NCBI GenBank assembly: GCA_001584585.1
Contig: LSYV01000069.1
Span: forward strand, 298,358 to 329,872
Length of the DNA stretch: 31,515 nt
Direction of reading: 5' to 3'
Origin: Gonium pectorale
Lineage: Eukaryota; Chlorophyta; Chlorophyceae; Chlamydomonadales; Volvocaceae
Shown here: piece by piece, positions 1 through 19,200 of the stretch
Position numbering within the stretch: position 1 is the stretch's first letter
Layout of the letters: each line of letters opens with the position of its first letter
The notes under the pieces: generated by a model
The model's database searches: none
What the model saw: the letters and a program-made list of their open reading frames with translations, nothing else
What the model was told of the DNA's origin: nothing
Made by a program: the position numbers and the translations under genes

Positions 1-5631
<5,631 letters not shown>

Positions 5632-6042
5632 ATCGGCTTCGCTCCCGGCCCGGGCTGTCACATGTGCTCTAAAGAGAGGATCAAATAACGGTACACTTGT
5701 GTGGTGCAGTGTCCTGGGCCGAAAGAAAGCAGAACCGCTCGATCCAAGCCCCCGATGAACAATAGCTTCTTGCTCTCCTAAATTATCATAACATAAGATA
5801 TTGAACTTTAGACCTGACAGAAGCATAGATAACCGCAAAACATTCGGCAGAATGGGCATACGTCGCCGTTGACTTCGTGCGCTTTGCTTACATGTTAACA
5901 AAATAGGCAATTATTCTCACTTTTTGACTGTAAAGCTATTTATCAAAGACAGTGAATGGTCCTCTGGTCTTTGGAGCTTTCCTTGGAGCAGGGGCGGGAA
6001 AGCATGGATTCTCTCTGGCATCGCTCTGCATATTAAGGCCGC
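5632..6042. promoter_or_regulatory. Intergenic region, probable bidirectional promoter and 5' UTRs
   Basis: About 410 bases separate the inferred start codons of the divergent FIGL1 and dynein genes. From about 5757 to 5960 the base composition is clearly more AT-rich than anywhere else outside introns, with runs such as TAAATTATCATAACATAAGA and CTATTTATC. This is the only DNA available for both promoters. I see no certain TATA box or defined ciliary motif. 5' UTR lengths are unknown, and part of the stretch could be untranslated leader. Confidence 0.55.
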
Positions 6043-7226
6043 ATGTCGCGATATGGGCGCCTCCCTCCCGTGGAGGACGCTGGGGAGGAGGGACTGGGCT
6101 TCCTCCAGGTGAGCAGGCAGCGAGACGATACTTCCCGTCCGCGTTCAGCCACGTGCTTGGGACGGCTCGGCTTAGGGCGTCGCCCGGTCGGTCGGATGGG
6201 CATGCGTGGTACCGACACATCGAGGTTGGCTCTACCGCAGGGCCGCCAGCTCCTACCATCTTCGGCCCCCAGCACGGCCCCCAGCAAGGCCCTGAGCTCA
6301 CAGGAGCAGTTTGCCGCCGTCTTTGGCTATGCTCCGAATGAGGGGCGCCACCTGGCCAGCCGTGAGACGGGCGCGAGCAGCGACACTCCGCACAGTGGCA
6401 TGCCGGCCTCGCGCGACGGCAAGGGCCGCAAGGCCGGGTTGACAGTCAGACACAGCATGCTGCACGGCACGGCAGAGGAGGAGATGCAGCAGACGCTAGG
6501 CTATCGGACGAAGAGGAAGGGCGAGCACGACCTCACGCCGGCGCAGCAGCGGGCCTTCCAGTTCCGCAGCGCAATCAACAAGAGCACACGTAGGTGGACG
6601 GGCAAAAAGCGTGTCGAATTGGAGAGAATGATGTGGCTTGGAGAGAATGATGTGGCGACGCCCAGGGTGCCTAGGGTATTGGCGCCCGTCGCCGGCACGG
6701 AGAGGGCGCCGACGGGTGTCCCAGTGCGGGCTTCCAGAGGCTGCTGGACTCGTGTCGTGTAACTCCGTGCTGGGTGTTTCCCCTTGTGCAGCAAAACGTT
6801 GCCGTATACCAGCCCGTTCTCATCCATTCCCCTTGCAGTGTTTCTGGAGCCGGACCTGAGCCCTGAATCCATAATGGAGGCAGCTGCAGGTGCAGAAGCG
6901 CCACCGCACGCTTTGCATGTGGCTCCGCAACCAATTGCTGCAGCAGGGAAGCAGCGGAAAGCAGCTGGATTGTATGTATCGAGGGGGTTTACGCGCATGG
7001 GGCGTGGCATAGCACTGGTGTCCGTACACTGCCTGTGTTACCGAGGCATAGCGGGTGGTCTATCTCAGCGAGGGAAACTGGGAAGCGTCGGTGGGCGTGT
7101 GGCGGAGCGCTGTTGGCATGCCATGCCCTTTGGACACCGCACGCTCAGCGCATATGTGCCCTGCTGCAGGCTACACACTCCCACCAAGCTCGCCTCCGCC
7201 AACGCTGTCGCCTTCGATCCTTGACG
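6043..7226 (+). other. Dynein N-terminal leader exons 1-4
   Basis: Exons: 6043-6108 (ATG; MSRYGRLPPVED..), 6241-6589, 6839-6889, 7170-7226. Phases 0,1,1,1 agree. Exon 2 is basic and polar (..EQFAAVFGYAPNEGRH.., ..LGYRTKRKGEHDLTP..); exons 3-4 are Pro/Ser-rich (TLPPSSPPPTLSPSILDG). I recognise no domain. Intron 1 (6109-6240) is 132 bases and stop-free in frame, so it could be retained without breaking the protein. Exon 3 must end at 6889, not at the stronger-looking GTATGT at 6972, or the downstream frame fails. Confidence 0.6.
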
Positions 7227-10200
7227 GTGCGTAGCAATGCATCATCTAGACACTGGCTCCCCGGGCTCGAAGGTCCTGTACGAGCCTGCTTTGTGCGCAT
7301 GCAGGTCTGAAGCCGAACCCACATGCCAACATAACGGACGGCACGCTGCTGGGCACCGTCATGTTGCAAAAGGTATGGGACACGGTTGTGAACGAGAGGA
7401 GGGAGGGTTTCGGCTCCTCTTCTCGTACGCAGTGCTCGCTACCGCCCGCTTGTGCGGTATAACCCACCGGCAACCAGCGCCACTCTGACTGTCTCACATG
7501 CCGCGCAGGACCTCAAGCCCTTCAGCAGCAGCACCCGGCTGCCGTACCAGACGGCCCAGGGGCCGAATGGGCTGGCTGGCGACGGCGGCACCTACTTCCT
7601 CATGCCGCCAGTGGACGTCAGCATGGCCGACGCGTACGACTACAACGTGAGTGCAGGGCCCGCGACCACAGCCTCACCTAAGCGGCCAAAGCGTTTGCAT
7701 TCCCTAAGACTCATATGCCCTGTTTCGGGCAATCGCATAAGCACGCCCTTGCCCAGCTTGCCTCACGTGCACGCCTTGCGTCACCACGCCCCGATGCCCC
7801 GCAGGTCCCCGCCGGCGTGCGCACGGGCGAGGACGCCGTCCGCCTCTTCAGCAGCTCCGCCGCCAAGGCCGGCCTCATCATCTACTGCAACCTCAACCCC
7901 GACTCCTCGCCCGGCGCGGGGGGCAAGGAGTACAACCCGTACGACCTGCTGGTGGTGGACCGGTCGCAGGTCGACCCGCGCCACCACTACGTGCTCACGC
8001 AGTCGGGCGTGACCCAGATGCTGGGCGGGCATGCGCAGGACCTGCAGCCCTTCCACGCCTGGCAGCGCGACCGGAACCTGTTCACGGTGCTGCGGAAGCT
8101 GGTCTTCTTTAAGCACAATGAAGTGTCGCAGGTAGACCTACAACGCATCAGAGGGAAGGGCGCCTCCCGGGCACCCATTGTCGTGCCCTGTGACGGCACG
8201 GCACAGTGCCCTGTCACCGTCAAGCGGCGACCGAGGTTTTGCTGGCCCTCGCCCCGTGTCTGTTCTAATGCAGGCCTTCTGGCAGTGGCGCGCTGCCGTG
8301 CGGGCTCTGAAGTACCGCGCGCGGCAGAACAGCCTGGCGCATGAGCTGCTCGTGCTGAGCCCCACCTTCCACCGCCCGCTGCTTAATGTACGGCGGATGA
8401 CGCTGGCGGTCAGCTCAGACACCAATGGGACCTGGAGGAAGACGCCAGGTGGGTGCTCGTTCCAACCGAAAGGGCCCGGCCCTCCCCGCACCTCCCTTGT
8501 TTCAAGCCAGGAACCGTGCAGGTTACACAACAGAATATATCTTTGGTGATTTCCAAACCCTAGCGTGTAAGGTGTCCTAACCTGGCCTTGCCTCCTCCCA
8601 ATTCCATGCCACGCCTTCACAGACGGGCGGTGGGTCGAGGTCGAGCCGGAGCTACCCATACAGCCAGGCGTACCGCGTATGCAGACGCAATCGCAGCTGC
8701 AGCAGCTGCAGCCTCCGCAGCCGCACCCGCTGGCCCCGCCACCGCCGCCACCCGCCGCACAGGACTCGATGGCCTCGGGCTCCGCGCTGACCACCGAGCC
8801 GTCCGCCGCAGCCAGCACCTCCAGCGCCACCGGAACTGGCGCCGGGGCACCTTCCAGCGCCGCCGCTGAGCCCACGGGCGGCAGCGGCAGCGGCCTGGAG
8901 GTGGCGCTGCCGACGCCGCTGCCGCCGGAGCGCTTGCCGGAGAGCGGTCTGCCGTACCAGCTGGGCTACGTCGGCACCGTGCACGAGCAGTACAGCCTGG
9001 CGGACTTCAAGCGCATGCGCGAGGAGCAGCGCAACATGGTCGCGAGCGCGCTGCAGGAGATGGTGGCGTACGTGCGCTCGCAGGTTCAGCTGGTGGGGCA
9101 GGCGGTGCAGGCGGACCTGGCAGCGGCGCAGGCGGCGGTCGCGAAGCCGACGCGCCAGGAGGCGAGGAAGCAGCGTTTTGAGGCGCCGGGTGAGGAGCGT
9201 TCCGCTTCTGGCAATGCGGGCGGGCGGGGCTTCCCTGTTGTTTCGCGGTTGTTGCTACCCAGGGGCCTGTTCCCTAACTTAAGTAACGCAGCAAGTATGA
9301 CATTCCTGTGTTACTGGCGGGTCGCCTCACAGGCAGCCAGGCGTGGAAGGCCAAGTCGCTGGCTCTCGTGCGCGAGGACCGGGAGCGGAAGCAGCAGCAC
9401 CTGGAGGACGCCGTGCATGCGGCGCAGCAGCTGGTGCGCTTCATCACGCTGGCGGACTGCCTCATGCTGGGTCAGCTGGCGGAGCTGGCGCGCCTGGCGG
9501 TGCTGCTGAGCGTGCGGCAGCTGGAGCTGCCGCGCAAGGCGGGGCTCTACATCGTGGCGGGCATCATCGAGGACCTGACCGGCGTGGCTGGCGTGGCGAC
9601 GGTGACCCGCGGGGCGGGCCTGCCCGCGTGGGGCCGCACCAGCACGTTCGCCTCCACCGCCGCCGCCACCATGTCGCGGCGCCGCTCGGCCGCGAGCATG
9701 GTCCTATTCGGCAACCGGCCCGCTTCGCAGGCGGGCGATGGCGGATCCACGATGCTCCGCACGGGGACGCTTCGCAGCGGCCTCCTGGGCGATGGCTCTG
9801 ACGGCGACGCGGACGACACGGACTCTGGGTCGGAGCCCGACGGCATGCCGGCGGCCGCCCCCGCCTTCATCTTCACGCCCAGCGCGGAGGAGCTGTCGCT
9901 GGCGGTGGCGAACCTGCCTCGCGAGGTCGTGAACGTCGTGATCGCGGCGTCGTCGCCTCTGCGGTCCTACCCCGAGGTGCGGCAGCTGTTCAACGACATC
10001 GCCGCCAAGGGCATCATCGTGCCGCCCTCCGGGTCTAGCGCCGGCCGGTCCTATGAGGCGATCGGCAGCTTGACGCTGAAGGGCGGCGGCTACGGCGGCG
10101 AGGTGCTGCGCGGCTCGGTCGACGTGCGGGGAATTATGGTGCGTAGTGTGGGCAGGCGGGTGGATGGGTGCGTACCTGCAGGGTGCGGTCATCGTTATGA

Positions 10201-13200
10201 GGCGCTGCTTCGGGCCCAAGAGTCTCATGTTCACACACGGATTGCTGGCCGCAGCACACCGCGCTATGCGCTGATGGCGACGAACGGATGCTAACCCCCG
10301 GATATGCGGCTTCCTGCAGACCCGGCTGCAAGTGTCCATCCTGTCGGACTACAACTCCGTCATGCACCACCCGTACACTCAGCCTTACCGGGGCCACGAG
10401 GTCCAGTGGGGAATGGTCAGCAGGTTCACGGTCGAGGCCTACAGGTCAGTACGCTTCGAGCGCTGGCGACCTTAAGTGATCAAACACCGTGGCCGAAGGC
10501 CTCGAAGTACAGTCTCCCACTCACCACCCTTAGCGATCTTGTAGGCCTGTCGCCATGCTGCTCGTGCACGGTGCCCCGACTGTGGCGTGCTTTCCCTTGC
10601 TCCCCCTCTGCCCTCCTGACACGGCCTTCCGGTGCGCCGGCAGGAATACCTCCGGATTGTCGCCCGAGCAGCTTCACGCCGACCTGACCGCCACCGGGAC
10701 CTGGTTGGCGGAGATGAACACCGCGCGGAGTAACATCACCGTGGGCCTGGTTGCGCTGGACATGAGCGCGCTGCAGCGGGCGGCGCTGCCCGCCATCCAG
10801 AAAACGTACAGGTGTGAGGCCGTGGTACTTTACGGGTGTCTTGAACCGCCCGCCAGGCCTTTCTCGCGGCCAGCTGCATGTCCATGCATCAGCCTGGCTA
10901 CGAGTGCCTACCCTCGCGTTCCTACCCTCGAGTGATCTTGCCCCGGCCTTTCCTCGCGTTCACTGCCTCAGCGGCATCATGTCGCTGCTGGGCGGACTGC
11001 TGGTGGCGCAGTCGCAGCAGCTGACCTCACGGCTGACGCAGTACACCGGCAGCCTGGTGGCGCGGCCCAGCCAGCTAGCGGACTTTGTCGTCTACGTCGA
11101 GGTGCGTGTGCCGTGTCATGCCCGCTGATGGGGTGGTTGGGAACCGGGTGCTGGAGGCGGCGGGGCTTGTCCCCGGATAATGTTGTGTTTCTAACGGTGC
11201 CACACTTCTGGCGGAGTATTACCCTGCGAAACGTGACACTCGATAAAACGGAAATGTCTGTCCCTTGCTCTGTCCTAATGAAGATGCCCGTCCGGCCCCA
11301 GGTGATCTGGGCGCACCTAGACCCGCTCAGCGCCACGCGCCAGGCCATCTCAACAGACCTCGAGCACATGGCGCGGCTGCACAGCATCTTCTCAGAGTGA
11401 GTGCATCATGGGTGCCTCGCAGGCCAGAACGCCACTTGTCGCACTCTCGCTTTTATCCGCACAGCATACCTTGCGCATTGACAGGCATGGGCGTCGTGCT
11501 GCCGCCAACGACAAGCTACTCTTCTCACTGCACACTCCTGACCATGTTCTTCTCTCTAACTCACGACGCGCATCTCCCTCGTCGCGTCCGCAGCACCTCG
11601 GACCGCTCAAGCAGCCCCACGCTGTACCACCCGCTGTACGGGGCCGTCGAGGTCGATTACGACGATGACGACATGCTGGTCGACCCCAGCAAGCCGCCCA
11701 GCTACCGCAGGGTCATGCGCGCTTGGGAGAACCTGCAGGCCAGCGTGCAGCGCTACACGGAGGAGGCACGCGCGGCGGCCGAGTATTTTCAGAATGCGGC
11801 GGGACTGATGGTCAAGCACCTTAAGACGGCACTGATCGAGGTGCGCTCCCGCGCGTGCTGTCCTGTCCTTCTGGCTTTCTTTAATATATGCCTGGGATGT
11901 GCTGCAACAAGCCCCCAGAAGCATGCAGAGCACATATGGTGAGGCCGCCACCCCGTGTCCCCGCCCACACCCGCAGTCTGGCAACGCGCTGCAGCAGCTG
12001 CTGCAACAGCTGCGCAACGGCCCCTCAACCGACCCTTCGGCGGAGGCAGACGCCGTCGGGAGCCACCTGGACAACCTGAACGAGGGGCTGGGCTCTCTCG
12101 CGGCCTCTGTGGAGCAGCACAGCAGCTGGGCGCGGCTGCTGACGCACCCCTCCACATCCGGCCTGGTGGCGCAGCTGGAGACGCAGCTGGGAGCGGCGCG
12201 CTCCGTGCTGTCGGGCCGGCGGACGCTGTGGGACGTGGTGGCCGGCTGGCGGAAGTTCATGGACCGGCTGTACGCCGTCCCGTGCATCGACGACGAGCGG
12301 CAGCGGCTGATGGCGGAGCTGGCGGAGCACGTGGGCCGTCTGCGCGTGCATGCGGGGAGGATTACGGTGCGTTCCCAACATGTGTACAAAGTCTGTTCTG
12401 TTGGCGTGGTCAAGAGTGGCCCCGTCTACTGGGGTTTCTCCCGTGGTGTGACGCAGGCCCCTGTTTCATGCATTATCTTCATATGCATTATCTTTCTATG
12501 CATAATCTTTGTACGCCGTAGGGAATCGCCGTTTGTGACATGCGCTCTGTTCCTTCGATGCTCGTGCAGTCCCTTCACACGGACGACGACCTGACCAGCA
12601 CCAAGACCGTCACGCCGGCGGAGCAGAAGCTGGGCGCGCACCTGACGCTGCTGGTGAAGTCCTGGCAGGAGATCCTGCCGCTGGCGCAGCAGCTGGTGCA
12701 TCCCTCCGTCAAGCCGCGGCACCTGCGCACGCTGCTGGGCTGGCTTTCGGCGCACCGCGCCGCAGCCGCAGCCGCCCCGAACCCAGTCACGGCAGGCGCC
12801 GGCAGCACGCCCGCCACCGCCAGCACGGCGACAGCACCGCCGTCCATCCCGCTGCTGCTCATGCACGACCCCTACACGGTTCCGCCGACGCACGTGCGGG
12901 AGGACGAGAGCAGCGTTGCGGAGGTGGCGGGGCGGGTGTCGCTGGCGCAGCTGGTAACTTCGGCAAGCGAGTCAGCCCACACACGGGAGATGGTCAGCAG
13001 GATCTCCCAGGTAAGAAGGCCGCCTCTGGCCTTGTTGCGGCTTTGCAGCATCTGCACCCACACGCATGCAGCCTATACGCACATGCACCTCCGACCCACC
13101 TTTGACGCCGATCATGTCATTGAATATTGCCACCGCCGGTCCCTTTCGCTCCTTTCTGCAGCTGGCGCTGGGCGAGGGCCAGCTGGCTGCCTGGCTGACG

Positions 13201-16200
13201 TCCATTCAGGAGCGCGTGGCCGCCATCCCGCTCACCTACAGCTCCTCGCGCAACTGGGGCTCCTTCACGCCAACCAACGTGCCTGAGGCCATCGCAGCGC
13301 TCGGGGCGCTGACCGCGGAGCTGGCGGCTGTGCAGCGCAGCCCCTTCTACGGCGGCGTGCTGCGCGAGTACGAGCGCGTGGAGCAGCTGATCGGTGGCGT
13401 GCTGCGGAGCCTGCAGGTGCGGGGTGCAGGTCCGCGGCCTGCAGTGGGATGCACCCGGAACTGTCTCTGCACGTAGCCCCTGCCTGCATAATTGTTTCAG
13501 CTTGCGTTGCGCGCTGTAACCCGCCGGTACGGCAATCCGTGCCTTCAACCCATGCCTCCGGTCTGCCCAGGACACCGCCGCGTGCCTGGACCTGTGGACC
13601 TACATGTGCCAGCTGCTGGCGAACCCTATCGTCGCCGAAAGGGCGCCCGAGGCTGCGTCTTCCATGGAGATGATGGGCACCGCTTGGCGGAAGCTCAACA
13701 TGGCGGCCATGGAGCAGCCCACGCTCACAGGGGCGGCAGCGGCGCTGCAGGTGGCGTGAGATGCTGTCGGGGCACATGTGGGAACGCGTCTGTGGGCCGT
13801 GTTCTCCCTGACTTGGCCAGTCTGCAAGCAGTCACCTTGGGTGTGAGTTTGGCTTGCTTCGCATAGGTAGACGTCTCCGTGTGCATGTCAAGGTGCCTCC
13901 GGCTTGAGACTGCTGCTTTAACGCAGTAACTGTCATGCATGGGTTCCTGTTATTCACTGCTCCTCAGGACTGCCGAGTGCTTGTGGCGGGCTTCGAGGCG
14001 CTGCGCCGTTCCATCGCCAGCGCAGTGCTTCCGCCGCTGCGGGATGCATACCCGCGATTGTGGCTGGTTGCGGATGAGGTGCTGATGGCGGCTCTGGCCG
14101 CGGGCTCAGAGGTGGAGGCTCTGCCGGGAGCGTTGTTGGAGGGGCTTTTCCGCGGCGTGGCGGGGCTGCAGGTGCAGCCGCACGAGAGCATCGAGGTAGG
14201 TGGTTCCGCTTGGTCACGCCTGCCTGCCTGCTCTGCATCGGGGTTGTTCCAAGCGCATTTTGTGAGGCGCGGCATCAACACCGGCGCCGCAAGAGGGCTG
14301 CTCCCGAGCGTTCACATGTTGGCGCTGGTCACCACCTCTCCCCCGCAGGACGGTCCGACGCCGCCTCCCGACGTGGTGGCAGTCATCGGCGCCAGCGGCG
14401 AGGTGTGCGCCCTGCGCCAGCCGCTGGCGGTGCCACCCGGCCCCGTCGGCGCCTCAGCGCGCCTGGAGACGTGGCTGCCCGCGCTGGAGGCGGAGCTGCG
14501 CTCCTCCCTGGCGGCCCACACGCGCGACTGCCTCGCAGCGTGCGGTTACATGTCTCCCGAAGTGTGGGTGGCGTCGTTCCCCAGCCAGAGCGTCACGCTG
14601 GTGGACGCGGTGGTGTGGACGCAGACCGTCACCTCCACGCTGGAGCGCACGGCCGCAGGAGAGCGCTCGGCGCTGCGCAACCTGCTGGACCAGTCGGTGC
14701 TACGCCTGGAGACCATGGCCCGGCAGCTGCGCGGCTCCATGGTGGCGGTGCCGCTGGGCGCCCTCGCGGTGGGGCGGCAGGTGGAGGACCTGCCAGCGCG
14801 CGCCGCGGCTGCGTCCCTGACGGCTGCCGGTACGGCCATCGTCGCCGCGACGCCGGCGCCGCTGGACGGGTTGGACAGCGACCCGCCGCCACAGCCGGTG
14901 TTTTCGCCGGCGCCGCATGCACCGCCGCCGCGCACCAGCCAGACCAGCATCACAGGTCCGCCGCGGCTACCGCCCTTCCTGGTGCACTCTGTTACCGCGA
15001 CTGCGGCGGCAGCCGCCCACGCCGCTGCCGTTGCAGCTGCAGTCGTGCCGACCTTCCCAACCGACGACCACTCGTCTGCTCGTGCGGATGGCAGCGTCGC
15101 GCCCACCTGCTTATGGCTGATGGGGCCCGCCTCCACGAGCCCATACATCCGGCCGCGGCGCTCCGCTGTCGTGCTGGACGCCAGCACCCTCGCGCCCGCA
15201 GCTTCTGACAGCAACGTCCCCGCGAACGGCACCTCGACCGTGCCGAATGCCAACCCTCTGGCCATGACGCGCCAGACTGTACGTGGAATGGAGCGCCTGC
15301 TGGTGGCGGGTATATGCCACCGGCAGGTGGTGGAGGAGCTCATTGGCGTTGAAGTGACGGGCCCGGACGCCTTTGACTGGCAGCGGAACGTGCGGCACTA
15401 CTACGACGCCGACACCGGCAGCGTGGACGTGGCATTTGCGATGCAGCGGTACGAGTACGGCTTCGAGTACGACGGTGCGGCGCAAGACGCGGTGGAGCCG
15501 GTGCTGCCGCTGGCAGTGCCGTCGCTGCTCGCTGCTATTGGCGCGCTGCACGCCTCTCCGGTTGTCTCTCTGGCGAGGGGTAAGCAGAGCATTCACAGCA
15601 ACTGGGGTCGGGATGGGACGAGGGTTCGGTTTCATTTGAGGGTCACGTCGTCATGAGGCTTCCACATCACCGCCTGCATCGCTGGCCTCAGCCACATGGG
15701 AACCACTCCACCGATGAGCTAGTAGCGCCCCTCACCGTGACTCCCTCGTCCCTTCCCCCGTTGTGCAGCCGACGGAGCCTGCTGCCCCGTCAGCACCGTT
15801 CGCAGTATGGCATCCCTGCTGGGCCGCCTACATGTGCACGTGTCGCTGGACGCCTCCACCACCACCACCGTCATCGCCCGCTGGCTAGCCACTGCCGTCC
15901 ACCTGAACACGTTGATGTCTTTCGACGGCATTGACCGGCTGTGCCTGTCGGTCCTCTCCTCCTTTGGGGAGCAGCTGCACGGGATGCTGACGGCCGCCTG
16001 CAGCCGCCAGCAGAGCATCAACCTCATGGGCGAGTCCCTGGCGTCGCCGTGGGCCATGGGCACGAGCACTATCCACCCGCGCAGCCCGCCGCCGCGCGTG
16101 AGGGTCGACACCAGTGCCCACAGTCTCAGCGCAGGGGCTGCCAAGCACAATGGACAGCACCCCAGCGGGGAAGGCCACTCGAGCGCGCCGCACACCCCTG

Positions 16201-19200
16201 CAAGCAGGCAGGGCCGCGACCGCGCCGCGTCACAGGGTCACTCCCATGGTCAGGGACCCGCCGGAGCGAACCCGCGGATGCGCCCCACCCCCGGCTTTTT
16301 CATCACGCTGCCCCTGGCCGCTTACCTGCCGGTCGTGAACGAGGGCGTGCCGATGTTCAGCTCCGCGCGCGCGGCCGCCTCGGCGGCGTCCGCCTTCCTG
16401 ACCGAGGCGGCCCACGTGCGCGGCCCGTTCCCGACGGAGATCTGCGAGACCGTCCGCCGCGTCGGCCGCACCGTCACGCTCCACGCTGCCGACCTGGGCG
16501 TAGCGCTGGAGGCGGGGCTTCGCTGCGCCGGCCTGCGGGACGCTACCGAGGCTGCGCGCGCGGCGTCCTGCTGGTTCCGGCTGGCGGCCGTGCAGCTGTC
16601 GGCGCCCCGGCAGCTGCAGCTGGACGCGGTGCAGGTCCGGGCGCTGCTCACCTACATCCAGCGGGAGTGGCTCCGAGGTAGCGGGAGCGGCGCCGGCGCA
16701 AGCGTCGTCCGCATCGGCGGCAGCGCGCTTGACGCGGTGGAGGCTGCAATGCGCGCTGTGGTTCTGTCAGCCGCAGATGCCGAGGACGCGGCTTTGCTGT
16801 CGCGTCTGCTGGACCAGGTATGTGGCCGTGCAGCCGGCTGCCGGGGCGCGTCAAAGTGTGCTATCGTTGTTTTTAAAACATGCCTGTGAGGCTTGTTATC
16901 CGCTGGCCCACCTTTGGCCTTGCGAACCCTCCAAGCATATATATATATGTATATATGCTATTATATGTGCGAAGTTATGTTTATAAGTCTGCCCCACTGC
17001 TGACTGTTGGGCGTCACCGCGCATGGGTTACGGCTGCAGGTCATCACGTTTGCGCAGCGGACGCCTGCTCCGCCAGAGCCGGCTCCCCCAGCGCCTTCGC
17101 CACAGCCAGCAAACAGCGGTAGGCAGATGCCTCCCCTGCTAGCGGCGCTGGCGGGTCCGACGCTCAATATGACGCCTGCCCCGCTCTTCAACATCCGCGA
17201 GGCGCTAAACGCAGTAATTGCAACCGCAAGGGAGGCGTACGCGCCGGCGGCTGCTGAGCACTCGTCGCCGTCGCCGGTGCGCGGTGGCAAGGCTCCGCCA
17301 AGCGTCTCAAAGCCTCCTCACGCCAGCGGTGGCGACATTACCAGCACGCCTGGCTCCCCGCCGCGGCGCCGCCCGGCGGCCGCTGCTGCAGCGGCCGGGA
17401 CTGCAGGCGCCGGCGCTGCACCCCCACCGGACGCTGTTCCATTTCCTCGCCAGGCCTGGTACGAGCACCTTGCTCCGCTTGCGTTCGCCAATGTGCCGCA
17501 CCTTACGGCGGCGGCGGCGTCCATCTACGATGCTCTGCTGTCGCACCGCGTATGCCTGGTGGTGGGCCCCCCTGGTGCCGGCAAGAGCGCCGCCTGGAAG
17601 GCCCTTATTGCAGCGACCCACGGTCCGGAGGTCCTCACGGCACCGGACGAGGTGCTGCACCTCTTCCCAGAGACCCTGCCTGCTACCAGGATCCAGCATG
17701 GGACCGAGGGCGACGAGCGCAGTGGCGATGACATCGGCGCCGATGGCCGAGTGCCCACCGACTGGCTGCTGCGGCGCCTGGACGGCGTGTGGCACTGGGC
17801 TCTGCGGCGACGGCCTGAGGGCGCCAGCGTGCAGAGCGGCCTGGCGGCCATGGTGGGCTGCTCGCCCCGGTGGCTGGTGCTGGATGGGCCGCTCGGCACG
17901 CCGCGTGCCGACTGCCTCACATCGCTGCTGCTGTCGCGCTCCATCGTGCTCCCCAACGGCGCCGGCGTGACGGCGCTGCCCAGCGACGTGCACTGCATCT
18001 GGGAGGCCAGCAACCTAGCCGCCGCGTCGCCGGCGCTGATGTCGGCGGCGCCAGTCGTGCATGTTGGCAGCGGCGTGTGGGACCCGGAGATGGCCATGCA
18101 GGCGGGCGTGCGCATGACGCTGAAGCAGCAGAGCATGGTATGTGCCGCGGGCAGGTAGCCGGATGCTGTGGAAAGAGTTTGTTTTCTCAATGACGATGCG
18201 CTCACGCGTGGCGTTGCTTGCTGACTGTGTCAGACTTCGACGGGCATTCAGGGTGCCACAATTGCGTGCGTCGAACTGACTCCCATTTTCAAAGCATGTC
18301 TTGCGTCCCTCGGCCCGATTCATTTCCGCAGCTGCCCCTGGTCACCGCTCGCTTCGTGCGGCGCCTGGTTGGGCTCCTCTCCAGCTCCTTGGCCGGTTGT
18401 GATACCGCCATGCGCCGCACGCGTGAGCCCGAGCGTGGCAGCCACGGCCCGCCAGCCGGGCTGACGCTCGTGTCGAACCTGTTGGCCGTCTTCGGTGAGG
18501 TGGTCAAGTCGCTGGACATGCCGTCTGAGACGGCATGGGCGGACCAGGTGGGTGGGTGGGTGAGGCTGACGCACTGTCAAGGAGGGTAGCGACTGCATGT
18601 CCATGCCCCGCCCGTCATGCCTTGCCGCCCATCATGCTGCTACCGGTAGTTCCTGTCGCGAGGGTCAACTAATCAAAGCCCGTCGGCTCCGTCGGCCTCG
18701 CCTTTCGCCGCAGTCCGGTGACCTGGAGCTGGCGCTGGCGCGCTGCGCCATTTTCAGCAGCTACTGGGGGCTCGCGGGGCAGGTACTCGGCGCCAGCCAA
18801 CGCGCGGCCGTCGAGACCGCCATCCGCGACGCCGCTGCAGCCGCCGAGCTGCACATGGCCCTGCCGCTGGGCGGACCGCTGGCGGCGTGGCTTGTGACGC
18901 CACGGCGCGGCACGTGGGTGCCCTGGGCCGCCACGCTGCCCAGCCTCAAGGCCGACCGGCCGTCCATCATTCCCCCGCCGCGCCTGGTGCTGGCCGGCGG
19001 CGACCCCGCCTCCGCCTTCCACTACTACCGCGACTGCCGCGCCGGCGCCGGGGTGCTGGGCCTCTTTGTGCCCAGCGCCGCCACGCAGGCGCTGCAGTAC
19101 GCTGCGCAGCTGGCCATCCAGGCGGGGCGGGATCCGATCCTGGTGGGCCCCGTGGGCAGCGGCCGCCGCACGCTGGTGCACCACCTGCTCGCCACCGTCG

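Noticed and set aside
6972..6977. GTATGT as the donor of dynein exon 3
   Set aside because: It looks strong but gives a stop in exon 4. The GTGCAG donor at 6890 gives consistent phase through exons 4 to 7.
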